Source of the DNA: Spirochaetaceae bacterium | Lineage (GTDB): Bacteria; Spirochaetota; Leptospiria; Leptospirales; Leptonemataceae | DNA: 64,000 nucleotides | NCBI GenBank assembly: GCA_002730875.1 | Contig: PCBI01000019.1 | Span: forward strand, 372,001 to 436,000 | Direction of reading: 5' to 3' | In this document: piece by piece, positions 1-8,273 of the stretch | Position numbering within the stretch: the first letter of the stretch is position 1 | Layout: each line of letters opens with the position of its first letter | Translations under genes and position numbers: made by a program | The notes under the pieces: model-generated | What the model was told of the DNA's origin: nothing | Databases searched by the model: none | What the model saw: only the letters and a program-made list of their open reading frames with translations

Positions 1-230
1 TCGCAGCATTGGGCTCTGGCCACCTGGCTGACTGCCTTTCGGGTCGGTTATTGTCTTGCAGGCTCCGGGATCTGCCACTCTGGCCAGGTCCTGAATGTTT
101 GAAGCTGGTCGTTTTTTATTAAATCGCATAGATCTGAATCACTATCTGTTATTCCGGTGCATCCACGGACCGGAACGTGCACGGAAGCTGCCAGAAAAGC
201 CCACAGGCATGGTACCTTTCGGGGGATAGC
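1..230. other. Left edge, no gene recognised
   Basis: I see no reading frame of convincing length or composition here. Plus-strand frames open at the edge close within about 40 codons and look like nothing I know. The stretch lies downstream of the minus-strand gene that ends at 231. There is no clear terminator hairpin, only a short T run near 109-117. Confidence 0.4.
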
Positions 231-611
231 CTAGTCGAATCCCTGGGAGAAGCATTTCTTGCAGCCCATCACTTTTAGTTTTTTCTTATCCTCTTCAGGG
301 TTGGAGAAAGCCACCACCATGTCTTCTTTGCCCAGCTTCTCCTTGCATACAGGACATTTCCTGGGCGTTCTGCCTCCAAGGCAAAAGGGGCATCCTTTGA
401 TATAGGTCCTCAGATTGCTTTTTCCCAGTTCCAGTTGATTGGAACGAATCCTTTCTCCCTTGCGTAGCGCATGACCGCATACGGGACAGTATCCTCGAAT
501 GCGATCTTCCTCCTTCTTCTTTTTCCGCTGCCGAATGGGTACCAGCAAATAGAGCAAGAAGGTTAAAAGACCCAGTATCAAACCCAGAAGAATGAAATAT
601 GTATCGCTCAT
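231..611 (-). CDS. Membrane-anchored double zinc-ribbon protein
   Basis: A 126-residue protein of unknown function. Residues 5-26 form one hydrophobic segment, followed by a lysine-rich stop-transfer stretch (about 28-34), so the rest is probably cytoplasmic. Four CxxC pairs follow (C42/C45, C74/C77, C86/C89, C117/C120), enough ligands for two zinc ribbons of the rubredoxin-like type. The spacing and the CPVCG/GCPFC style suggest a structural zinc module and not an enzyme. It begins 5 bases after the stop of a small upstream frame, so the two may be cotranscribed. The membrane anchor and zinc sites are read from the sequence; any role is unknown. Confidence 0.75.
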   Translation of the reverse strand: MSDTYFILLGLILGLLTFLLYLLVPIRQRKKKKEEDRIRGYCPVCGHALRKGERIRSNQLELGKSNLRTYIKGCPFCLGGRTPRKCPVCKEKLGKEDMVVAFSNPEEDKKKLKVMGCKKCFSQGFD

Positions 612-616
612 CTATT

Positions 617-811
617 CTATGGAGCCTTCCCTTGTTTTTCCGTTAGCCTTGAATAGGCGTTCCTCGTTTCTTTGGATGCCATTGCCCTGTGTTCTGTCAT
701 CCAGACTATCAGGCCTTTCGCCAGTCTGCTGCGAATCGTCCTGCGCAAAAACCCGAAAAACCAGCCGTCTTCGTATGTGCGCCACAGCGTTCCCTGAATC
801 GGTTGGATCAT
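617..811 (-). CDS. Small hypothetical protein (64 aa)
   Basis: A 64-residue basic frame just upstream of, and in the same direction as, the zinc-ribbon gene. It starts MIQPIQGTLWRTYEDGWF and contains an aromatic stretch followed by FLRRTIRSRLAK. I do not recognise it. Support comes from the tight 5-base spacing to the next gene and a protein-like composition. Against it, there is no Shine-Dalgarno sequence upstream of the ATG. A longer antisense frame covering the same bases looks less protein-like. Confidence 0.4.
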   Translation of the reverse strand: MIQPIQGTLWRTYEDGWFFGFLRRTIRSRLAKGLIVWMTEHRAMASKETRNAYSRLTEKQGKAP

Positions 812-945
812 TTTTAGCTATTTATCATTACAGCAAATCTTCTTCCGGAGCGTTTTTGAAATCCACAGTGATCTTCCCTGATCCTTTAGCTCCCAGGCAG
901 TCTCCTGCTACCAATCCAGTTCCTGTTTTTGGCAACGCCCCTGGT

Positions 946-1012
946 GCCAGCAACGCTCCCGCTGCTAGCAACGCTCCCGCTGCTAGCAACGCTCCCGCTG
1001 CTAGCAACGCTC
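946..1012. repeat. 18-bp tandem repeat, about 3.7 copies
   Basis: An 18-base unit (GCTAGCAACGCTCCCGCT on the plus strand) is repeated head to tail at 946, 964, 982 and 1000. The last copy is partial and the first differs by one base. On the minus strand the unit contains TAG in the frame of the upstream membrane protein, whose stop codon is the first such TAG. In another frame it would read as a Ser-Val-Ala-Ser-Ser-Gly repeat. Confidence 0.85.
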
Positions 1013-1363
1013 ATCCGGTCCGAAGCGAGACTCCAACAATAAATCTCTGGGTGAAAAAGTTCGCAACGCTGAATTGTCCGAAGCCGAGCCCACATTGGCG
1101 CCGCCAGCGATCTTGTGGGAGGGAGCATTCTGTAGCATAGAAGAGCCATTGCGGAACCGTTCGACGATGGTTCGAAGCGGTTTTCCCAGCGCGCCCAGAC
1201 CCAGTAGCAGCGCAAGCAGGATGATCCACAGCCCCACGCTGCTGTTCTTTCGCTGCTCCCTGGATTTCCGGATGTGGAGAAACAGCATCCAAATGGACCA
1301 GCCAGTCATCATGGTACCTATCAGCAGTCCAAAGTAGAGCAGGGATTCATCCAGAAATTCCAC
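1001..1363 (-). CDS. Small two-helix membrane protein
   Basis: About 120 residues with two hydrophobic segments (near residues 7-27 and 43-62 from the chosen start), separated by a basic loop, and a polar C-terminal tail. I do not recognise the family. An ATG-started version would begin at 1462 and run into the start of the divergent trpS. I therefore prefer the in-frame GTG at 1363, just before VEFLDESLLYF. The reading frame ends on a TAG that lies inside the 18-bp tandem repeat, so repeat expansion or a frameshift could have altered the C-terminus. Confidence 0.5.
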   Translation of the reverse strand: MEFLDESLLYFGLLIGTMMTGWSIWMLFLHIRKSREQRKNSSVGLWIILLALLLGLGALGKPLRTIVERFRNGSSMLQNAPSHKIAGGANVGSASDNSALRTFSPRDLLLESRFGPDERC

Positions 1364-1442
1364 AAATCCACGATAGACAGGGCCTGGATGGCAGGACAGA
1401 AAAAAAATGACACAGGGTATTGCTCTATATTCTGTGCTATTG

Positions 1443-2411
1443 ATGAGAGTTCTTTCCGGCATTCAGCCCAGCGGGCAGCTTCATCTGGGTAATTACTTCT
1501 CCATGATGCGCCAGATGATTCACTACCAGGACACCGAGGATTTGTTCTGCTTTGTGGCCAGCTATCATGCTTTGACCACGGTATTCGAAAAAGATAAGCT
1601 GGAGGAAGGCATTCGAAACGCAGTCCTGGATTTTCTGGCGCTGGGTATGGACCCGGAGAAGTCTACTTTCTGGGTGCAAAGCGATGTGCCCGAGGTGGTA
1701 GAATTATCCTGGCTTCTATCTACATCGATCACAGTTCCTCAGCTTGAACTCGGGCATTCCTATAAGGATAAAGTAGCTCAGGGAATCAGTCCATCCGGGG
1801 GCCTGTTCTTCTATCCCATCCTCATGGCCGCTGACATCCTGGCTTTCGGTAGCGAAAAGGTCCCGGTAGGTAAGGATCAAAAGCAGCATCTGGAGTTCGC
1901 CCGAGACATCGCCGGAAGATTCAACAACCGCTATGGCGACGTATTTGTTATGCCCGAGCCGGAAATCGGCGATGAGGTGGCGGTAGTGCCTGGCGTCGAT
2001 GGTAGAAAGATGTCCAAAAGCTACGGCAATGCCATCTATTTCTTCGCCCCGGAAAAGAAGTTACGGAAGGCGGTGATGGGAATCGTCACCGATTCCACCG
2101 GCGTAGACGAACCCAAAGATCCCGAGGGCTCGGTTCTCTATCAAATCTATTGTCTGTTCTTAAACGAAACCGAGCGTCAGGAGCTTGCGGATCGATTCCG
2201 TACCCCTGGCACTGGTTACGGACACTTCAAGCAGGAATTGTTCGAACGAATCATGGAAACCTTTTCGGCGGCTCGCCAGAAAAGGGAACAACTGGCGGCC
2301 GATCCTGGATTTCTGAAGGACGTAATGCAGAAGGGGGCCGAAAAAGCCCGGGGGGTAGCCAGCAAGCACCTGGATCAGGCCCGCGAAGCGGTAGGACTCA
2401 AGTATCTATAA
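1443..2411 (+). CDS. trpS: Tryptophanyl-tRNA synthetase
   Basis: Class Ic aminoacyl-tRNA synthetase that charges tRNA-Trp in the cytoplasm. The protein shows the PSGQLHLGNY version of the HIGH motif near the N-terminus and GRKMSKSYGN (the KMSKS loop) near residue 188. At about 322 residues it is normal for the family. The frame stays open back to an ATG at 1407, which has a weak AGGA upstream. I chose 1443 because family members usually begin only a few residues before the SG-x-QPSG motif. The gene is divergent from the small membrane protein upstream. Confidence 0.95.
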   Translation: MRVLSGIQPSGQLHLGNYFSMMRQMIHYQDTEDLFCFVASYHALTTVFEKDKLEEGIRNAVLDFLALGMDPEKSTFWVQSDVPEVVELSWLLSTSITVPQLELGHSYKDKVAQGISPSGGLFFYPILMAADILAFGSEKVPVGKDQKQHLEFARDIAGRFNNRYGDVFVMPEPEIGDEVAVVPGVDGRKMSKSYGNAIYFFAPEKKLRKAVMGIVTDSTGVDEPKDPEGSVLYQIYCLFLNETERQELADRFRTPGTGYGHFKQELFERIMETFSAARQKREQLAADPGFLKDVMQKGAEKARGVASKHLDQAREAVGLKYL

Positions 2412-2561
2412 GTTAGCGCCTGTCTGAGTCCTGAACTGCGGTGAGAAACGTACAGCCCTGAATCCCGCCAGCCCGGCGGAAGCGAAAGCAGCCATACAGC
2501 GACGACTGCATCCGTAGTCAAAAAAAGCGAAACGATCGGTGCGTACACGACAGACAAAGGT

Positions 2562-4445
2562 ATGCGGACTCTTTGTTGGAAGCTGGGCGCCCTTGTAATC
2601 GCTGGTTTCATCGTTGAACGTTTTGGCCCCTATTCCAGTCGCTACTTCCTGGCGGCTGGCTTGATTCTAACGGTAGTGTCTGTCCTGGGAATGCTTGTCT
2701 TTCCCGTTTCGCAAGCGATCCGGAGCTGTTTGCCGGCGCGTCCCGCGGTGGTCTTGTTTCTGCCTTTATTCTTTTTGTTGCTCTTTGTCAGAAGCGAAAA
2801 CGAGCTCGGCCAGCCCCCGGATTACTGGTTCAAGTTTTCGGCGGAGGAGCCGGACTACGACCATCGTTTCCTTGCCCGAGTCACCGTGGATTCATCCATT
2901 AGTCCTGGCCTGTACCTGGCTCAAGTAAGGATTCGCCGATACCAGCGCGACATGGATCCATCGTTTCACGGAGAAAGCTGGAAAGATGTACCGCTGGCAT
3001 CCGCTTCCCCGCAGGCAGAAGAATACCAGCCTGCGAGAACCCTTCCGGCGGACAGCGGGCTTCTCCAGGGCAGGCCCGCCGCAACAGGCTATGCCGATCG
3101 CAACCTGGCGAAGCAGAGGCTCACAAAACGCACGGTAGCCGAACGGGGCTCCGCTCCGAAATTTTATCTGGAGCCGGGACGAGTCCCTCCTTTTCTGACG
3201 GCAATATCCATCGATAACAATCATCTATACCCCGGCTGCGAACTGACTTTGCAGGTGTTTGGCCGCGGGGTTCCGGAAAGACCCTACGGAGGCTTTGGCG
3301 AATATCTAAAAGGAAAAGGCGCGGAAAGCTATCTAAGGGTGTATAAAAAGTGGCATGTTCTGAAAACCGAATGTCCCGATGATGTCCGGGCCGATCTGAA
3401 AGACAGACTCTTTGTTCTGCTCGGTGATCTAAGCGAACCGGCCGAGCAGATAACCCGGGCCATGCTTCTGGGCGAATCGGGTTGGATGGATCGCGAGATT
3501 CGGAACCGGGCGCGAAGACTGGGAATCATGCATTTGTTCGCCGCCAGCGGCCTGCACCTGGGGATTTTCTACGGTGTGTTCTTCTTTCCGCTGTCCCTTT
3601 GGTTGGGCAGAAAGCATCCGCTGGCGCTCTTTCTTCCGCTTATCCCCTGTGCGATGTATCTCTGGGCTTTATACTTTCCGGTTTCACTCAGCCGGGCCTT
3701 CGTCTTCATTTTGCTTCTGGCCGTCCGCTCGGTGGTGCATCGGAAAGTGGATATTTATAACCATCTGGCAAACACGGGGCTGCTTCTGGTCTTATGGAAT
3801 CCCATGGATTTCTTTTCTTTGTCTGGATACCTTTCCTTTGGGGCGGTTACCGGAATTCTGATCTTCTACAAACCACTACAGAAAACCTTCCTTCCCGGCG
3901 CCCCAACTGCTCGATCCCTTCGGTGGCTGCCCGTGCAATTCCTGGTAAGTCAACTGGCCCTCAGTTTGTCCGCCAGCATGTTCATTACTCCGCTTCTTAT
4001 CTGGACATTCCACGAATACCCGTTTAGCTCCCACATGAGTAACGTAATCCTTGTACCTTTCACAGCTTTGATATTGCCTCCCATCTATTTGTTGCTTTGC
4101 ATTCGCCTGGAACCGGCTCTGGACACCGTTTTCTGGCAATGGCTCTGGCAGAAGTGTTCCTCCATGCTCGAGCTCTTTGCATGGCTTACACGGGAGCTTT
4201 CCCGCTTCTCTATCCTGTTCGAATATGAAACGCCCCTTAACTTCGCCTTTTTCTTATCTTTGCTAATTCTGGCCTGTCTCTGGCCCAGCCTGGCCCGTTC
4301 TTCGCGAGTATCCCGCTTTTCTGTAGGCATGGCGCTTTGTTTTCTTGCCCTCGGGGCCGTTCTTTCTATTTTGCTGGCCGGAGATCGGTTCTGGGGAAAT
4401 TGTCTCTGTAGCGATGCCATGATTTCCTTTCCCTGGCGTCGTTGA
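2562..4445 (+). CDS. comEC: ComEC/Rec2-type DNA uptake channel
   Basis: Integral membrane protein of 627 residues. It matches the ComEC/Rec2 family, whose members form the channel moving single-stranded DNA across the inner membrane in natural competence. The N-terminus has several membrane segments, followed by a soluble OB-like region with the family phrase GFGEYLKGKGAESYLRV. The competence core comes next (MHLFAASGLHLGIF near residue 324), then many more membrane helices. It stops after the membrane core, so the C-terminal metallo-beta-lactamase domain of longer members is absent. It sits 36 bases upstream of rsmA. No other competence gene is nearby. Confidence 0.85.
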   Translation: MRTLCWKLGALVIAGFIVERFGPYSSRYFLAAGLILTVVSVLGMLVFPVSQAIRSCLPARPAVVLFLPLFFLLLFVRSENELGQPPDYWFKFSAEEPDYDHRFLARVTVDSSISPGLYLAQVRIRRYQRDMDPSFHGESWKDVPLASASPQAEEYQPARTLPADSGLLQGRPAATGYADRNLAKQRLTKRTVAERGSAPKFYLEPGRVPPFLTAISIDNNHLYPGCELTLQVFGRGVPERPYGGFGEYLKGKGAESYLRVYKKWHVLKTECPDDVRADLKDRLFVLLGDLSEPAEQITRAMLLGESGWMDREIRNRARRLGIMHLFAASGLHLGIFYGVFFFPLSLWLGRKHPLALFLPLIPCAMYLWALYFPVSLSRAFVFILLLAVRSVVHRKVDIYNHLANTGLLLVLWNPMDFFSLSGYLSFGAVTGILIFYKPLQKTFLPGAPTARSLRWLPVQFLVSQLALSLSASMFITPLLIWTFHEYPFSSHMSNVILVPFTALILPPIYLLLCIRLEPALDTVFWQWLWQKCSSMLELFAWLTRELSRFSILFEYETPLNFAFFLSLLILACLWPSLARSSRVSRFSVGMALCFLALGAVLSILLAGDRFWGNCLCSDAMISFPWRR

Positions 4446-4481
4446 TGCCTGCACTTCGGGACGGCTACCGGGACGAAAAAA

Positions 4482-5576
4482 ATGCAATATCCATTCTTCA
4501 GCGCCTCCAGGATCCAACAATCTCTGTCCAGCCGGGGAGGGGCCATTCTGAAGAGCAAAGGCCAAAACTTCCTGGTGGATCCTAACTCGGTTCGTCGCAT
4601 TGGAAATTGCGTCATGTCTTTGTTGCCGGAAACCCTGAAATCTGCAGACACAGGAACCGGGGAATCCCGTGCAGCCGGGAATTCGTCAGAAGAAATCTTC
4701 ACAGAAAGCGAAGGACCGAGGATCGGCCCGAGTGAAAGGTCAGGAGAAATTCCTGCCGAATGCGAAATCCTGGAAATCGGGCCGGGCACCGGGGCTCTGA
4801 GCTTCTTTCTGTGGGAATCCCTTTTTGCTCTGGCAAATAGCAATCCAGAAACTCGCTTTCGATATCGAGCGCTGGAGTTGGACCCGGTGCTGTGTTCAAT
4901 CCTGGAAGAGGAGACCTTACCGGCCTGGAGGGAGCGTCACTCCATTATGGACTCCAGCCATCCACATTCTAATCTTGAATTCCAGATCATTGAAGGCGAT
5001 GCGCGAAGCTTCCTGACAGAAACAGGGGGAGATGCCGTCACCGGAAAGAAGGGCGGCACAGAAAGCGGGTCAAAATCGGCTCAGGTCATAAACATCATCT
5101 GCGGAAACCTGCCTTACTATATCAGCACCGAGCTTCTGTTACTTTCCATCAAGCAAGCGCCCCATGCCTGCTGTTTTCTTGTTCAGAAGGAGTATGCGAT
5201 GCGAATCCTGGAAACGAAAAAATCCAGTTCAATTGCTGTCTTTGTACGTAACTTTATGGAACCGTTGAAGGGACCTGCCATAGCCCGGAATAGCTTTCTG
5301 CCGCCGCCGGCGGTGGAATCAACAGTGCTCATGCTCAAAGGTCATGAAGTGCGATGCGATCCCGGATTGCTAGAACCCTTACTTAGAATGAGCTTTCAGG
5401 GAAAGCGAAAGACGCTGCGCAACTCCTGGCGAAACAGCGGAGGTTCGCTTCCTGTGGAAGCTCTGGAGGAAGCAGCTACCGCCTGTGGCGTCGACTCCAT
5501 GGCCCGGGCTGAGGACCTGTCGCCTGAATCCTTCTATGGAATGGTTGGTTATCTTGCCGGGCGCTTACCCGCGTAG
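4482..5576 (+). CDS. rsmA: 16S rRNA dimethyladenosine transferase
   Basis: RsmA (KsgA) dimethylates two adjacent adenines near the 3' end of 16S rRNA using SAM. Visible signatures are KSKGQNFLVDPNSV (residues 24-37), the SAM loop EIGPGTG (98-104), GNLPYY (about 207-212) and a C-terminal helical domain. At 364 residues it is roughly 90 longer than usual. The excess sits in two low-complexity stretches: residues about 52-93, between the N-terminal motif and the SAM loop, and about 180-203, just before NLPYY. The catalytic framework is intact, so I expect a working enzyme. Confidence 0.92.
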   Translation: MQYPFFSASRIQQSLSSRGGAILKSKGQNFLVDPNSVRRIGNCVMSLLPETLKSADTGTGESRAAGNSSEEIFTESEGPRIGPSERSGEIPAECEILEIGPGTGALSFFLWESLFALANSNPETRFRYRALELDPVLCSILEEETLPAWRERHSIMDSSHPHSNLEFQIIEGDARSFLTETGGDAVTGKKGGTESGSKSAQVINIICGNLPYYISTELLLLSIKQAPHACCFLVQKEYAMRILETKKSSSIAVFVRNFMEPLKGPAIARNSFLPPPAVESTVLMLKGHEVRCDPGLLEPLLRMSFQGKRKTLRNSWRNSGGSLPVEALEEAATACGVDSMARAEDLSPESFYGMVGYLAGRLPA

Positions 5577-5821
5577 CCAGGCGCTTGAGTATCAGGCAGA
5601 GTTAAGGAGGCGATTCTAACCTGGAATCTGGCCTCGAGCCCAGCCGCCATTTTGGCCTCGATTCTGGCCTCGTTTTTAGCCTTCATGCAAGCTTCGATTC
5701 CAGTCTTCATGCTGGCAGGTCGAATCGCTTCCATTCAAGCAATCCAGGTTGGATTCTCAAACCGGTGGAACTCGACTGAGCTCTGCCGGTTCATTGAAGC
5801 CAGGTCAAAAGGCCACCTGCA

Positions 5822-6685
5822 TTAGTTGGTCGCGGCCTTCTTTCTTGCGTTGGACTGCCTTGTAGCCGATTTTTTGCTCTTCTTATCTGTATTTGCGGCG
5901 CTCTTCTTCTTCGCCGTTCGTGTTCCGGACGCCTTCTTGGTGGACTTCTTAGCCGGTTTCTTCCCGGTGGATTTCTTGCTTCGCGGTTTCTCTCGTGCGC
6001 CGGCCGCATTTTGGGGGCGGGCCAGAGCTAGATACTCTTCCGGATGACGCGCCGCCTCCATGCTCTGTTGCTCGGAAAGGTGTTCCTGCTTTTCTATGGC
6101 CAGAATCTCCTTGAAGGTATGGATATGCTTCGCCTCCCATTGCTCCAGGCTCAAACCTTCCTTACGTGCCAGCTTTTCGCGATGACGATTCACCATACGT
6201 TTGGTTACTGGATAGGTTGCGATGGCTGCGGGAGTGGCAATTAACACTCCGCCTACCATCGTAGGCCAGCCCAGGTCATTGAGCAGGAATGCCCCCCAGG
6301 TCATGAGTCCATCCAGGAGGCTTTGACTCAGCGCTTTGTCCAGAACGGCCTTGAAATTCTCGAAAGTGATTACCAGAGGATTCAATCCCAGAAGGTCGAA
6401 GGCAATGTAGCCGGTTTTGTAAAATGCATAATACATGGGACCCATGGTGATCGGGTTGCTGATCCAGACCATGGCCAGACCGACAGCCAGGTTGATCCGG
6501 TGCTTTACCACTTTCATGATTAGCCAGCTCATGGTAACCAGATACATCTGGATTCCCACCAGCGGCGTCATCGCCCAGAACATACCAATGGAACTACCCA
6601 GGGCCAGTTCATGCACCGGCGCATGGGATTCCCGGAAGGGTCTTACTAGTTTTTCATCCAGGATTGCCCGGATCTTCTGCCACAT
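5822..6685 (-). CDS. DUF2062 membrane protein with H1-like tail
   Basis: A 287-residue protein. Its first half matches the DUF2062 family, with phrases such as GSSIGMFWAMTPLVGIQ and WISNPITMGPMYY and two to three membrane helices. The function of the family is unresolved. After a charged linker (about residues 170-225) the last 60 residues are an alternating Lys/Ala/Ser/Thr tail (KKSTGKKPAKKSTKK type) resembling histone H1. The tail probably lies in the cytoplasm and could bind nucleic acid or acidic lipid; that is inference. The 245 bases between rsmA and this gene hold only imperfect CTGGCCTCGATT-like repeats. Confidence 0.8.
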   Translation of the reverse strand: MWQKIRAILDEKLVRPFRESHAPVHELALGSSIGMFWAMTPLVGIQMYLVTMSWLIMKVVKHRINLAVGLAMVWISNPITMGPMYYAFYKTGYIAFDLLGLNPLVITFENFKAVLDKALSQSLLDGLMTWGAFLLNDLGWPTMVGGVLIATPAAIATYPVTKRMVNRHREKLARKEGLSLEQWEAKHIHTFKEILAIEKQEHLSEQQSMEAARHPEEYLALARPQNAAGAREKPRSKKSTGKKPAKKSTKKASGTRTAKKKSAANTDKKSKKSATRQSNARKKAATN

Positions 6686-6733
6686 ACTCCCAGAAAAAAA
6701 TGGACGCTGTAGCGCACAAATTCAAATTCAAGT

Positions 6734-7363
6734 ATGCGAACCGTGTATTTGATCCGACACGGAATTGCCATGGAGCGGGAAGAATTCCAGGGATCGGATT
6801 ATGATCGTCCACTCACTCCTTCCGGACGAGAAAAGACGCAGAAAGCCATGACCGGTTTACTCGAGGTTATCAAAGATAACCAGGAAAGGCCGGTTTTGTT
6901 TAGTTCCGGGGCCCTCCGGGCCAAACAGACCGCCGAGGTTTTCGCTTCGGTGGCCGCCGCCGGAGAGCAAAAGGCGACAAAGCTGCAGTTTTCCGACTCC
7001 GTAAAGCCCGGCGCCAACGCTCTGGACTATCTGGATGTCCTGATACATCATCCGCTGAAAAACGGTGAGTGCTTGCTACTATTCGGCCATGAGCCCGAGA
7101 TATCGGAGACAGTAGCCCTTCTGTCCAATCTACACAGGTTTCAAGAGTTATACGAGCGGCTCTGGAATTCGGCATCGGCTTCCGAAGCCAGAGCGGAATT
7201 GGAGCACTGGCTTCCTTCCGATGAAGGAGAGCTCACAGTGGTGGAGGGATCATTGGCATTTAAGGTTAAAAAAGCCGGAGCAGTGCGGCTGGAGTTGGAC
7301 GAGCGAAGCGCCGCCATACTTGCCATACTTCCGCCCCGGGCCCTGCGGTTGATGGCCCGTTAA
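6734..7363 (+). CDS. sixA: SixA-type phosphohistidine phosphatase
   Basis: Histidine-phosphatase superfamily member, closest to SixA, which removes phosphate from histidine in phosphorelay or PTS-linked proteins. The catalytic RHG is at residues 8-10 (YLIRHGIAM). The second arginine region is LFSSGALRAKQTAEVF, and the second histidine lies in FGHEPEIS. At 209 residues it is longer than the usual 160 or so, the extra part being C-terminal. It is divergent from the DUF2062 gene with a gap of 48 bases. Another phosphomonoesterase of the same fold cannot be excluded. Confidence 0.82.
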   Translation: MRTVYLIRHGIAMEREEFQGSDYDRPLTPSGREKTQKAMTGLLEVIKDNQERPVLFSSGALRAKQTAEVFASVAAAGEQKATKLQFSDSVKPGANALDYLDVLIHHPLKNGECLLLFGHEPEISETVALLSNLHRFQELYERLWNSASASEARAELEHWLPSDEGELTVVEGSLAFKVKKAGAVRLELDERSAAILAILPPRALRLMAR

Positions 7364-7517
7364 TTGGCGGAAGCGGCCCGGGTTTTTAGAGCTATGGAGT
7401 CCCGGGGGACGGTTGGCTCTTTTTGAGCCCGCACCAGAATTTCATGGCAACTGGCTACGGGCCTCTTACGGAAGGCTGACTATCGGCGCCATTGCTGGCT
7501 ACCTGGTACCCGCGTAA

Positions 7518-8003
7518 CTACTGGTTGCTTGCGCCCATATCCTTTTCAATGCTAAAGGGTACAGGAACTTCGCCCAGAAATGTGCTCAGGTAGGCGGTAC
7601 CTTCCATGCGATAGGTGGCCTGGCCACTCTTCAATGTGGAGAGTAATCCCATCCCGATTTCGGAAAGCGATGTTTTAAAGTCGATGGTTACCACTTTCCT
7701 TTCCGAAGGAGGGATCACTGCGGTTTCATTATGCTTACCTGATCCCAGTTTTCGGTCGCTGCTGTACAGGTCGAACACCAGTTTGTCCAGGATTACCTGC
7801 TCCGCGTTGGGGTTTTTGATACCTACATCCACGGCCAGCTCAACACTGGTGAAGCTCAGGCTCTTTACGCTCACCGAATCCAGGTCGAATTCGCAGTTCT
7901 TCAAGTTTTCGCGCATGCGCTGAAAGGCGCAATCGGTGGCCACCGAAAGCATCATTACTGAAACGATGGCGGTCATCAGGAATCTAGCTCTGTTGGATCT
8001 CAT
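7518..8003 (-). CDS. LEA14/WHy-type lipoprotein
   Basis: A 161-residue exported protein. A hydrophobic N-terminal segment ends in VATDC (C26), which could serve as a relaxed spirochaete-style lipobox. The remainder resembles the WHy/LEA14 fold: alternating beta strands with the phrase VELAVDVGIKNPNAEQVILDKLVFDLY, typical of that domain. Family members are small immunoglobulin-like proteins tied to desiccation or envelope stress, with no known enzyme activity. It is convergent with sixA. The 270 bases upstream, toward the GH15 gene, carry no supported gene. Confidence 0.75.
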   Translation of the reverse strand: MRSNRARFLMTAIVSVMMLSVATDCAFQRMRENLKNCEFDLDSVSVKSLSFTSVELAVDVGIKNPNAEQVILDKLVFDLYSSDRKLGSGKHNETAVIPPSERKVVTIDFKTSLSEIGMGLLSTLKSGQATYRMEGTAYLSTFLGEVPVPFSIEKDMGASNQ

Positions 8004-8273
8004 AATTACCTCGGATGGATTCTTGGCTTCCTTCGAACCGAAAAGGGCTCGTTAGGTACCGGCGCATTATGCGATACCCTCCGCGGGTGGCAAGTCAAAA
8101 GAGCCAACCTGTCGTCGCACGGTTGGTGGTAGCCTTCAGTGCTTTCTTCTCCCGAGCCCTCCCGGATGCGCAGACTCGGCCGTCGGTAGCGATACCCGCT
8201 TCGGCCACCGCCCTCGCCGAACAAACGACTGGTTGACCTGCCACGGTGTTTCGGGAATAAACCCGAGTCGCTC

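Noticed and set aside
592..1140. 182-codon plus-strand frame with an Asn-Ala-Pro-Ala-Ala-Ser repeat
   Set aside because: Antisense to three minus-strand frames, no Shine-Dalgarno site, and the repeat comes from the 18-bp DNA repeat.
4085..4843. 252-codon minus-strand frame
   Set aside because: Shadow of comEC and rsmA; composition very rich in Arg and Ser, as expected for an antisense frame.
5549..5734. 61-codon minus-strand frame with repeated Lys/Ala/Glu words
   Set aside because: Overlaps the rsmA end and comes from imperfect CTGGCCTCGATT-like repeats; no ribosome site.
8006..8236. Short frames on both strands between the LEA-type and GH15 genes
   Set aside because: Arg-rich or random composition and no start signal.
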